From NCBI GenBank assembly GCA_028641055.1, contig CM054062.1:235488376-235552375 (forward strand): 64,000 bases of DNA, read 5' to 3'. The position numbers and the translations under genes are program-made. This DNA comes from Alopecurus myosuroides (taxonomy: Eukaryota; Streptophyta; Magnoliopsida; Poales; Poaceae). The notes under the pieces were generated by a model. The model was not told the DNA's origin. It saw nothing but the letters and a program-made list of their open reading frames with translations, and did no database searches. Shown piece after piece: positions 55,448 to 64,000 of this stretch. Position 1 is the stretch's first letter. Every line of letters starts with the position of its first letter.

Positions 55448-57139
55448 GAGCATCTCCACTTGTTCGGCCCTCAAGTCGTTTTTTCGGCCAAAAAGGAAAA
55501 AAAAACGCCTGGAGGCCTACCGGGGGGGGGGGGGGGGGGGGGGGGGAGGGGGACGATTCCTCTTAGTCGTTGGGCCGAAGGAACACGGCGAAAATGGCTA
55601 GTTTACGGCCAAAATTGGCTAAATTGTGAAGAAGATTCAAATTTCGAAAAATAACTTCGTTTCGTCGATAAAAAGGCCGAATGTAGTGGCAGTTCATTAC
55701 AAAATACGAATTTTAAAACGAAACTAAAGCCTAAATCTACATGCCGAGATTGCGGAAGATCGCCTCGTCCAAGTCCCGGATGTCGCCGTCCTTGCCATCG
55801 CTGGGCGGCTGGTGCCCTGGCCGAAATTGCCGGAGCAGAAGGGCATCTTCGCCGGCGGCTCGTCGCTGTCTTCGAGGACGATGATGCCGCCCTCGTCACG
55901 CCCGTGGCGGCGCGCTTTGATCGCATCCAGGGCGGCCTTCTGGCGCGCCACCCCAGCGGCTCGGCTCTGCACCAAGGAACAGCCGAGGCCTACCTCGAGT
56001 TCGGCGGCCATGGCGTCGTACTCGTCAGGCGAGGTGACAACGCCCTCCTTCTTCACAATGGCCAGGGGCTCCGTCTTCATGCGCGGCCCGCCGATGGTGA
56101 TGCCCACCTGGAGCGCCCGGGGTGGGGGACTGGCCCTCTCCGCCTTCACCCTGATCGGCGGCGCGGAAGCGCTGGAACGGCGCGCCGACGAGGAAGAAGA
56201 CGTACCTGGCGTTGGCCTGGGCGCCCAGGATCAACGCCGTGGAAGATGGGCCGCGGGGACTTGGACTTCCTGCCAGCCTAGAGGCGGGTTGTTGCCCGCC
56301 TCGATGTGGGCGAGAACGGCGACGAGCGTGCGCCCTTGGCTGCTCCACCATCGTGTCCTCCCCGCCGAGTTCTTGTTCGCCGGCGCTGGCCGCGGCCCGT
56401 CGTAGTCGGTGAGCTGCCCCTCGCGCGGTCGCGGAAGAAGGCACGCCACCACGGGAGATTGAGGCGTTGCCGCGCAGGCTCCGCCCGCTGCATCGGCGTC
56501 ATCTCGGCGCAGGCAGCTTCGATCGCCGCCAGCAACTCGCCCGTCGTCGGCACCGGCGGCACGGGGTAGCCCGGCGCGCTAATCCCCCACACGCCGCCGA
56601 CGCGGGTGTCAGGTGGGATGGGGTACCACGCCGCGTACAGCAGGCGCAACTCGTCCTCCCGCAGCCAGCGGCGGCCGAAGCCGTTGGCCATTGCGCCATC
56701 GCTGGGGAAACTCTCGGCCATTGCTCTGGTTTCGATGGAGACGGGAAAGGCGAGACGGAGAGTGTGGACGTCGAGGCGCAGCCGCGTGCCTTTTAAAGGC
56801 GGTGAAGGGACGAGCGGGAAGGCGTGGCAACGCCATTACTCGCCCCGGGGAGCTGACAGGTGGTGGCCATTACGCCGGGATGGGAAACGAGGCGACGCAC
56901 TCTCCCACTTCATCCGGGTCCCGCCAGCGGAAAAAAATGGCGCGTCTGTTTTCCCACGGTTTTCCTTCCGCTCGGCACCCCCAGCGCGCTGGGTTCGGCC
57001 TGGGTGCGTCGGCGCTAATTTTGGCCCAATTCGGCGAATTTTGGGCTTCTGGGGAGTTTTTCTTCTGTCGGCGAAAAAACGCCGAAAAAGTGGCCTTGGG
57101 GCGCCGGGAGGGGGGGGGGAGGGGAGAGTGGAGATGCTC
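55448..57139 (-). mobile_element. PIF/Harbinger-type TIR element, 1.69 kb, with a non-transposase ORF
   Basis: Perfect 13-bp inverted ends (GAGCATCTCCACT) are flanked by TTA (55445-55447 and 57140-57142), the target duplication of PIF/Harbinger. The interior is GC-rich and carries a decayed minus-strand ORF with no DDE transposase. Subterminal TTTTTTCGGC-type blocks occur at both sides. A 25-base G-run lies at 55522-55546. Confidence 0.8.
55737..56721 (-). pseudogene. Frameshifted ORF carried by the TIR element
   Basis: Starts ATG at 56721 (MAESFPSDGAMANGF, then LREDELRLLYAAWYPIPPDT). The frame shifts near 56420 to GRTRWWSSQGRTLVAVLAHI, again near 56240 (PRGPSSTALILGAQ), and then to a C-terminal part with RRHGRDEGGIIVLEDSDEPP. 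It shifts once more and ends IRDLDEAIFRNLGM-stop at 55737. About 325 codons in all. Features are an N-terminal W-rich region, a basic middle and an acidic IVLEDSDE motif. I recall similar predicted proteins as abundant in Triticeae annotations, but I know no function. It shows no transposase catalytic motif. Confidence 0.6.
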
Positions 57140-57221
57140 TTAGCCCTAGCTTCAGGGGCGGGCTCGAAGTTGCCTAGACAATTTGAGACTCGCCCGCCAT
57201 GTAGCGAGGTAGTGAGATATA

Positions 57222-57346
57222 CTCCCTCCATCTCGAATTAATTTTCGTGGATTTGTCAAAATATGATGTATCTAAACGTATTTTAGTGTATTGATACATC
57301 CATATTTTGACAAATTCAATACGAGATTAACTTGGGACGGAGGGAA
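57222..57346. mobile_element. Stowaway MITE, 125 bp
   Basis: CTCCCTCCATCTCGAATTAA pairs with TTAACTTGGGACGGAGGGAA, with TA on both sides. The arms continue through TTTGTCAAAATATG and CATATTTTGACAAA, so it forms a long hairpin. Confidence 0.88.
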
Positions 57347-57469
57347 TACCAAGACCCAAACGTTTCTCCCCTTCCACACTACCTGCCTATTGCTCCCACT
57401 TAGTCGCCACTTCCGTAAATCGCATATCTCCTTCGACACCGCCCATGCACATCCCCCAAGTGCCCACGT
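57347..57469. other. Short unassigned stretch
   Basis: No gene or repeat end was recognised. It ends CACGT at the LTR border. Confidence 0.4.
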
Positions 57470-58887
57470 TGAAAGTACGGTATAATCAACTAGATGGGGG
57501 GGTGAATAGGTGACTAACAATTTTTCTTCTTTTCCTTTTTAGTTTGGGTTAAACAAGTAAAAACAAGGTTATCTGGATGTGCAACTAGGTGAACAACCTA
57601 TGTGATACGAAACAAAGTACGCAACGGAAACAATATGTAAAACACAAGATAAACCACAAGTGTAAATAAGGAGACAAGGATATGATTCCCGTAGTTCTTT
57701 CCGAAGGGACGTACATCTATGTTGGAGAGGTGTGGAGCCAACCTAGGCACTCCAATAGCACCGATGTGCACACCTTGTTCTCCTTGAGATTCTTCGGTGA
57801 GGGAGATTCTCGTTTCCACTATGAGGTCGACTTGAAGGCGTTGGCCAAACCTTTACACAAGGTTGAGGCTACTCCAAAGAGAGATGGAGACTCTCAACAA
57901 TCCAAAACTTCTTACAACAAGGTGGAAGCTCCAAACACAATGGTTCTACTAGGGTTTCTAGGCCCCAAATAGATTTCTAGATTCACTAGGATGCGGTGGA
58001 TGGATTTGTAATTCTTTTTGTGGAATCACAGATCTAGGTCTCCTCAAGCGCTCCACAAAGTATGGTGTCAATTGGTTGGGCGGAGTGGGAGATATAGGAG
58101 GTTGAACCTTGTATTAATGGAGGAGAGAGAATGAGTGAAAAGCTTAGGCAACTAGGAAGAAGATAGATGCCTTAAATACTCTCTCTCTCTCTCTCCACGA
58201 ACATAGTTGTGCAGAACCCGCACAGCCGGTACTACCGGACTGAATCCCGGTAGTACTAGGCCTTCTGTAGCAATGGTCAAAAACTAGCTGGCGCTCCTCT
58301 TCCCGCAGGGCCGATAGTACCGCGAAGGCAGTACTACCGCACTAGTACCGGACCTACTACCGGACTTGGACCATCCCCGAGGCAGTACGCTGCTGTCCCG
58401 AAAACAGCTAAGAGTGGTACTGAGCCTGGTAGTTTCGCTGGCACCGGTAGTACCAGAAGTTGCACCGGTAGTACCGTGAACACAGCACTACCGGGCTACT
58501 ACCGGATCTACTACCGCAGTACGCTGCTGTCCCGAAACAGGCCGAATGCGGTACTGCCCCCGGAAGTACCGCTGACGCCGGTAGTACCAGAAGTTGCGCC
58601 GGGAGTACCGCGAAGGCAACACTACCGGGCTACTACCGGACCCTAACAAGTACACTCCAGTGCTAAAAAATGCCGATCCGGGTAGTGGCGATAGTTCTAC
58701 CGGGCCAAACGGCGGTACTACCACAACTTAGAGACAAAATGATTTCTCCGGAATTCTTCGTGTTCTTCTTTTTGGGAGGGGAAGAACCAGGTGAACCTGT
58801 AGACTATGAGAAGCACAAAAACCATTAGATACCCTAACCGTGTTGTCGTCAAACTCCAAAACGGGAATAGCACAAAATTCCCTTTCA
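57470..58887 (-). repeat. 3' LTR (TGAAAG type) with GGTAGTAC repeat array
   Basis: Ends TGAAAGGG and TACTTTCA, with the CTATTCACCCCCCCA block before the end as in the 20546 LTR. A GC-rich array of CGGTAGTACCG-like motifs fills 58210-58730. Confidence 0.78.
58382..58649 (-). repeat. Tandem 134-bp repeat in U3 with CGGTAGTACCG motifs
   Basis: Two units start with GCAGTACGCTGCTGTCCCG at 58382 and 58516. Each contains several copies of the self-complementary GGTAGTACC core. Confidence 0.75.
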
Positions 58888-59509
58888 AACTCCCCCTTTT
58901 TGGTTTTTGATGACAACACAAATTAGTACACAAGGAGGTTGCTAAAATAGACATAATGAACTTAGACCAACGGATAGAGGTTCATACAACTGAATAAAGA
59001 CAGGTCTCACAAATAAGAACAGAGTTTTCAACGTGAAACACGATAAAGCAAACAACGAGTCCACAAGCTAACGAGAAAGCATCCAAGAAATGGGATTGTG
59101 GACCTCCCATGCAAACACCCGCAACCTAGTAGATCATTTCTCCCCCTTTGGCATCAAAGACACCAAAAAGAGAGAAGAGTGATACTAGCGTCCCTAGAAG
59201 ATCACCCCTGAGCACTCTGAGTAGGTGTATGTTCTAGATCATCATCGCCGTCCTCAGGAGCCTCGGTCTCAACTTCAATATGAACATCCTCATCATCGCC
59301 CTAAGAAACCCCATGATCGCGAAACCAAGCAGCCTTCTTAGAAGGTGTAGTAGACACAGGAGAGTGAGGGAGGTGCAGTGCAACCATGATCTCTTTTTGA
59401 TGTCTCTCGGAGTGGTGGGAAGCAAGGTGAGCATCATAGAGGCAATAATTGCAAAAACAAACCGAGGCCTTGACCTTGGAAGCAAACTTTGCAAACCACC
59501 CGGGCTTAT

Positions 59510-61136
59510 TGATATGTCTCAAACGTATCTATAATTTCTGATGTTCCATGTTGTTTTCATGCCATATGCTACATGTTTTCTATACACTTTATGTCATTTT
59601 TATTGATTTCCTAGGACTAACCTATTGACAAGATGCCATAGAGCCAGTTCCTGTTTTCTGCTGTTTTTTGTTTCAGAAAAGTTGTTCTGGAAATATTCTC
59701 GGAATTGCACGAAACAAAATCCCCGGGTCTTGGAAATCTATCACGTACACGGAGTCCGGAGGGGATCCGGATGGGGGCCCTGGAGGGCATACACCATAGG
59801 GCGGCGTAGCCCCCCCCTTGGCCGCGCCACCAGGTGGTGTGCCCCCTAGCCACCCACCGGCGTTGCCCTTTCGCCTATTTATACTTCTTCCTCGGGAAAA
59901 CCTAAAGACCCGAGCCTTTTTCCACGAAAAGTTCTGTAGCCACCGTCATCGTCAACCCTAGTTTGGGAGGGTTCTGAAGCTCCCCCCGGCACCCTGCCAG
60001 GAGGGGAATCATCACCGGAGGGCTCTTCGTCACCTTGCATGCCTCCGGAGTGATGCGTGAGTAGTTCATCCTTGGACTACGGGTCCATAGGAGTAGCTAG
60101 ATGGTTTTCCTCTCCTCTTTATGCCTCATGTTTAGATCTTGTGATCTGCCTAACATGATCAAGATCATTTTCTTGTAATGCTACATGTTGTGTTTCCTGG
60201 GATTTGATGAATATTGAATGCTATGTCCAGTGATTATCAATCTATCATGTTCTTTCATGTTTATGTTATTTATGATCTTGCAGGCTCTCCGTTACTAGTA
60301 GATGCTTTGGCCAAGTTGATGCTTGTAACTCCAAGAGGGAGTATTTATGCTTGATAGTGGGTTCATGCCTCCCTTTCACTCACGCTCGAGTGACAGAAAC
60401 GTAATGGGTGGAGGATGTGATGTTGCCACTAGGGAGAAAACAACGATGTTTACATTACATACGTTACTTAAGGCAATAATCTGTTGCTTGCAACTTAAGA
60501 CCCGAGGTTTGATTGGATGACGCTCTGAGGGTGGATTATTAGTTATAGATGCAGTTTGATAACGGTCTATGAATTATGTTGTAATGCCCACATGAATCAC
60601 ATAGTAATCATCATGTCATGCATACAAACTACGGTGCAGCCTTTATATCTGTCAATTGCCCAGCTGTAATTTATTTACCCAGCATGTTATCTATCTATTT
60701 TGAAGAGACACCACTAGTGAACTGTGGACCCCGGTCCATTTCTTTACACTGATAATACAACCACTCCAACTATTGTTCTCTCTACTGCAATTACTTTGTC
60801 CCTCTCATTCACTGCCATCACTATCCTCTTTTCATTTACTGCAAACAAGTACTATTTTCCACACTATACATCTAATCCTTTGAGTTAGTAAAACCGATGA
60901 GATTGACAACCTCAATGTTCCGTTGGGGCAAATTATCTCGATTGTGTTGTGTAGGTTCCATGTGCTGAGCCTAGTAATGCGCCCTACCAACATCAGCTGT
61001 CATCAACCTTCAGAAGTGATTTCTTTCTCTTACTGGCCGATTCAACCTTGGTTTATTTCTAAGGGAAAACTTGCCGCTGCACTGTCCATACCTTACACTT
61101 GGGGTCTCTCAACGAGCGTGTGTTTACCCGCTATCA
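59510..61136 (+). repeat. 5' LTR of the last Athila-lineage element
   Basis: Starts TGATATGTC like the LTR at 48368 (minus). The TATA-like TATTTATA is at 59876-59883, and the ends form a TGAT/ATCA inverted repeat. Confidence 0.88.
59876..59883 (+). promoter_or_regulatory. TATA-like core promoter in the LTR
   Basis: CCTATTTATACTTC follows a GC-rich U3. The reverse-oriented element has CCTATTTATTCC at the same place. Confidence 0.5.
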
Positions 61137-61147
61137 AGAAAGTTTTC

Positions 61148-61165
61148 TGGCGCCGTTGCCGGGGA
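61148..61165 (+). other. Primer-binding site, tRNA-Asp type (last element)
   Basis: TGGCGCCGTTGCCGGGGA, 11 bases after the LTR end. Confidence 0.92.
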
Positions 61166-61327
61166 GAAAGAGGATTTCTGCAAGGGGAGTCTCTCACCTC
61201 CAATCTCTTTACTTTGTTTTTGTTTTGCTTAGTTTATTTTATCTTGTTTGCTTTTCTATATAAAAAACACAACAAAATTAGTTCTTATTCTAGTTTTTAT
61301 TTTTATCATGTTTTTAATCTTATTAAA

Positions 61328-63040
61328 ATGAGTACTCCCGAGAACACTAAGTTGTGTGACTTTACTAGCACAAACAACAATGATTTTATTAGTACACCTA
61401 TTGCTCCACCTGCTCCTACTGCTGATTTTAATGAGATTAAGTCTGCCTTGTTGAACCTTGTTATGAGAGAGCAATTTTCTGGTGTTAGTTCTGATGACGC
61501 TGCTGCTCACCTTAATAATTTTGTTGAACTCAGTGAGATGCAAAAATATAAATATGTAGATGGAGATATTATTAAGCTGAAATTGTTTCCTTTCTCTTTG
61601 TCAGGAAGAGCTAAAGAATGGTTGCTATCTTTGCCTAAAAATAGTATTGATTCATGGACTAAATGTAAAGATACTTTCATTGGAAAATATTATCCTCCTG
61701 CTAAGATTATATCTCTAAGAAGTAGAATTATGAATTTTAAGCAACTTGATAGTGATCATGTTGCTAAATCTTGGGAAAGAATGAAATCTTTGGTAAAGAA
61801 TTGTCGCACTCATGGACTGACTACTTGGATGATCATCCAAACCTTTTATGCATGTCTGAATTTTTCTTCAAGAAGCCTTCTGGATTCAGCTGCTGGAGGA
61901 ACCTTTATGTCCATCACTTTAGGCTCTGCAACAAAGCTTCTTGATGATATGATGATAAATTATTCTGAATGGCACACATGCTCAAGAATTTTATTAGTGC
62001 ACATACTGCTTTTAATAAATATGTTGAGGAAAAGTTTGGCAAAATTGATGGTCTTGCTTCTAAAGTTGATAGCCTTCCTCTTGATGTTGATCTTATCAAA
62101 ATAAAGGTTCTGCCTCATGATGTTAAAGAAAGCAAAACTCTGAATGCCATCCAAGTTAGAATTGATGACAATATTAGGATGTTAGCTGAATTGCATGCTT
62201 GATGGGAAGGAGAAGATGAAATTGCTAGAAAGAATAATATAGCTAAAGTCTGTACTATTACCACCACTAGTAAAACTGAAGCTTCTCATGATAGTAAACC
62301 TTATACTATTAATGATAAAGTAATTGGTGTTTGCAATACCTCCACTTCTTCTGTTAAACATTTAAAATTGCGTGAAACCACTGAAACTGTTCCTGATAAA
62401 AGTGTTGAATTTTTTTGAAATATGGGAGACAATGGTGCCATTACCTTTGATAAAAATGATCTTTATTTTGATGATTGCAATATATCTGAAGTAATTATGT
62501 TCCTACAAAAACTTTCTAGTAGTCCTAATGCTAGTGCTATGAATATGTATTTCACAAAACATATTGCAAATGCTCTCATGCAAATTAGAGAAGAAGAATT
62601 AAAACGTGAAGCCTCTGTCCCTAAGAAGCTAGATGATGGTTGGAACCATCATTAAAATGAAGGTGAATGATTTTGATTGTAATTCTTTATGTGATCTTTG
62701 TGCTTGTATCTCTGTTATGCCTAAGAAACTCTATGATATGCTTGATTTACCATCCTTGGAACACTGTTATTTGGATGCGTCTTGCTGATAATGCTAGAAA
62801 GAAACCTTTGGGGACAGTTGATGATGTTCTTATTATGGTTAACAATAACCTTTTCCTTGTTTATTTCATTGTTATGAACAATGAATGCAATGCTTCTTGT
62901 CCTATTGTTTTGGGAAGACCTTTTCTTAGAACTGTTGGTGCCGTTATTGATATGAAAGAGAGGAATACTAAATATCAATTCCCACTCAAGAAAGGTATGG
63001 AACACTTTCCTAGGAAGAGAATGAAGTCACTTTCCTAGGA
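61328..63040 (+). pseudogene. gag-protease of the last Athila-lineage element
   Basis: ATG at 61328 opens a gag frame intact for about 215 codons (LKLFPFSLSGRAKEWLLSL, SAGGTFMSITLGSATKLLDD). A shift near 61975 changes it to frame 1 (FNKYVEEKFGKIDGLASKVD, then RIDDNIRMLAELHA). TGA stops follow at 62200-62202 and 62416-62418. The frame continues to DDGWN near 62645 and shifts again. The protease motif is damaged: where relatives have DLGAS it reads DLCAC (about 62695). It then shifts to NNECNASCPIVLGRPFLRT near 62880. A 25-base duplication ends the region (63002-63051). No RT or integrase. Confidence 0.82.
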
Positions 63041-63059
63041 AGAGAATGAAGTTTATTTT

Positions 63060-64000
63060 TTATTCTATTATAAGAACAAGTTACAATTTGTATGCTTCTT
63101 CACTTGAAAATACTTGATTCTTGTTTTCTGGGCCTAGTTAAAAGGCGTTAAAGAAACACTTCTTGGGAGATAACCCATGTTATTATTTTTGCAATGTTTT
63201 TCTTCTATTTTCTTTGATTCAAGGTGTTTTTTTTACTTTTGTAGCAACTCCTTTGTATCTTTATTTTATCGCATTTGTTGTGCCAAGTAAAGTCTATAGT
63301 GAAAGTTGAGGTTAGATTTGGATTTCTGCGCAGGAAACAGATTTCTGCTATCCACTTTTTAATTCGATAAAATCACAGAAAGATAAAAATGACCTAAAAA
63401 AATTTATGGTTAATCCTCAGCTATTTCCGAAACTTTTTCTAGTTCTGCGTTTTTCGATTTGAGCAATGTAAGTGCCTCGAAAAAAATCGTCTTTACAGAC
63501 TGTTCTGCCTTTGTGCTTGCATTCTCTCTTTTACTATGTTGAGTGGATTTATTTGCTCCACAAAACATAACTGGCTGTAACCGATGTTTAAAAAGTATTA
63601 ATAATTCTTGTTTCTAAGGAGAACATGTGAGTTTTTGATTATGTACTAACCCTCTAATGAGAATTACTTTGAGTTTGGTGTGAAGGAAGTTTTCAAGGGT
63701 CAAGAGAAGAGGGTGATATAATGTGATCAAGAAGAGTGAAAATCCAAAGCTTGGGGATGCCCCCGTGGTTCATCTCAGCAAATTCTAAGAAGATTCAACC
63801 GTCTAATCTTGGAGATGCCCAAGGCATCCCCTTCTTCATCAGCAACTTATCAGGTCACTTCTAGTGAAACTATATTTTTATTCGGTCACATCATATACAC
63901 TTTACTTGGAGCGTCTATTTGTTTTTGTTTTGTTTTCTTTTGTTTTCCTTGCTGCAATAAACTTAGTTGGAACCCAACATTATTTTGTGGGAGAGAGACA
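63060..64000 (+). other. 3' noncoding internal domain of the last element
   Basis: AT-rich, no ORF. It carries the conserved AACACTTCTTGGGAGATAAC block and the AAGCTTGGGGATGCCCCCGT block shared with the minus-strand element. Confidence 0.6.

Larger units (their letters stand above)
57470..59509 (-). mobile_element. 3' end of another TGAAAG-type LTR element, cut by the next insertion
   Basis: On the minus strand a polypurine tract (AAAAAGGGGGAGTT, 58888-58901) precedes an LTR from 58887 (TGAAAGGGAATTTTG) to 57470 (CCGTACTTTCA), 1418 bases. The internal part 58888-59509 holds a minus-strand frame near 59301-59522 (SVCFCNYCLYDAHLASHH), probably the end of a gag-like protein. The element at 59510 interrupts it; the remainder is outside the window. 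Confidence 0.75.
59510..64000 (+). mobile_element. Athila-lineage gag-protease element, 3' end outside window
   Basis: 5' LTR 59510-61136 (TGATATGTC...CGCTATCA), tRNA-Asp PBS at 61148, gag from 61328, protease remnants to about 63040, then 3' noncoding internal sequence to the window end. It is closely related to the minus-strand element at 40225-48368. The likely left target duplication is CTTAT (59505-59509); the right copy is not in the window. Confidence 0.88.

Noticed and set aside
55812..56405. 197-aa plus-strand ORF in the TIR element
   Set aside because: It is the antisense shadow of the minus-strand ORF, whose fragments have coherent protein character.
56606..57241. 211-aa plus-strand ORF
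   Set aside because: It crosses the right end of the TIR element and runs into flanking DNA and a MITE, so it cannot be a conserved gene.
57682..57972. 96-aa plus-strand ORF
   Set aside because: It lies within a minus-strand LTR; related LTRs at 22150-22360 and 33440-33660 carry the reverse complement as noncoding sequence.

Overview
This is plant nuclear DNA. It is almost certainly from a large grass genome of the wheat/barley/Aegilops group: it is mostly nested LTR retrotransposons with primer-binding sites for tRNA-Asp or initiator tRNA-Met, several Stowaway MITEs with CTCCCTCCGT-type ends flanked by TA, a plant L1-type LINE tail, and a small island of spliced genes. No bacterial features, CRISPR arrays or rRNA genes were seen. 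Family-level transposon names would need a repeat library, so I use structural names.

Layout. 1-5698: gag-protease-only Athila-lineage (Ty3/gypsy) element; the window starts inside its 5' LTR and the 3' LTR is 3993-5698. It sits in or next to the LTR of a second gag-only element (5699-6625, resuming at 19790). That element's gag is split by a 13.2-kb chromovirus (6626-19789, TSD ATGAA) that carries an extra leader ORF, gag, pol and a chromodomain, all decayed. The chromovirus 3' LTR holds a 5'-truncated LINE (17711-18820, 14-bp TSD). 20276-20476: Stowaway MITE. 20546-34059: copia-like gag-only element with 2.2-kb TGAAAG...CTTTCA LTRs; its 3' LTR is split by a 3.68-kb solo LTR (28585-32262, TSD TGTGA). 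34065-37480: unclassified AT-rich DNA with LTR debris.

37485-48668 (minus): the relic of an intron-containing SmD3 (core spliceosomal Sm protein) gene. A solo LTR (37705-40085, TSD ATACC) lies in its intron 2. A complete minus-strand Athila-lineage element (40225-48368, TSD ACCCT) lies inside its exon 2. 48855-49319: small TIR element. 49966-50217: a Stowaway nested in a Stowaway. 50376-50446: tRNA-like sequence. 51297-53717 (plus): an intact four-exon gene for a 129-residue BAP31-like ER membrane protein, the only clearly functional host gene here. 55448-57139: a TTA-flanked PIF/Harbinger-type TIR element carrying a decayed non-transposase ORF. 57222-57346: Stowaway. 57470-59509: minus-strand LTR and internal end of another TGAAAG-type element. 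59510-64000: start of a plus-strand Athila-lineage element that runs off the window.

The retroelements interact mainly as a nested stack whose order can be read from target-site duplications. The three gag-protease-only elements and the gag-only copia-like element lack reverse transcriptase and integrase and would depend on autonomous relatives. The least explained coding signal is the chromovirus leader ORF (10737-11480), whose N-terminal half loosely resembles a double-stranded-RNA-binding fold.
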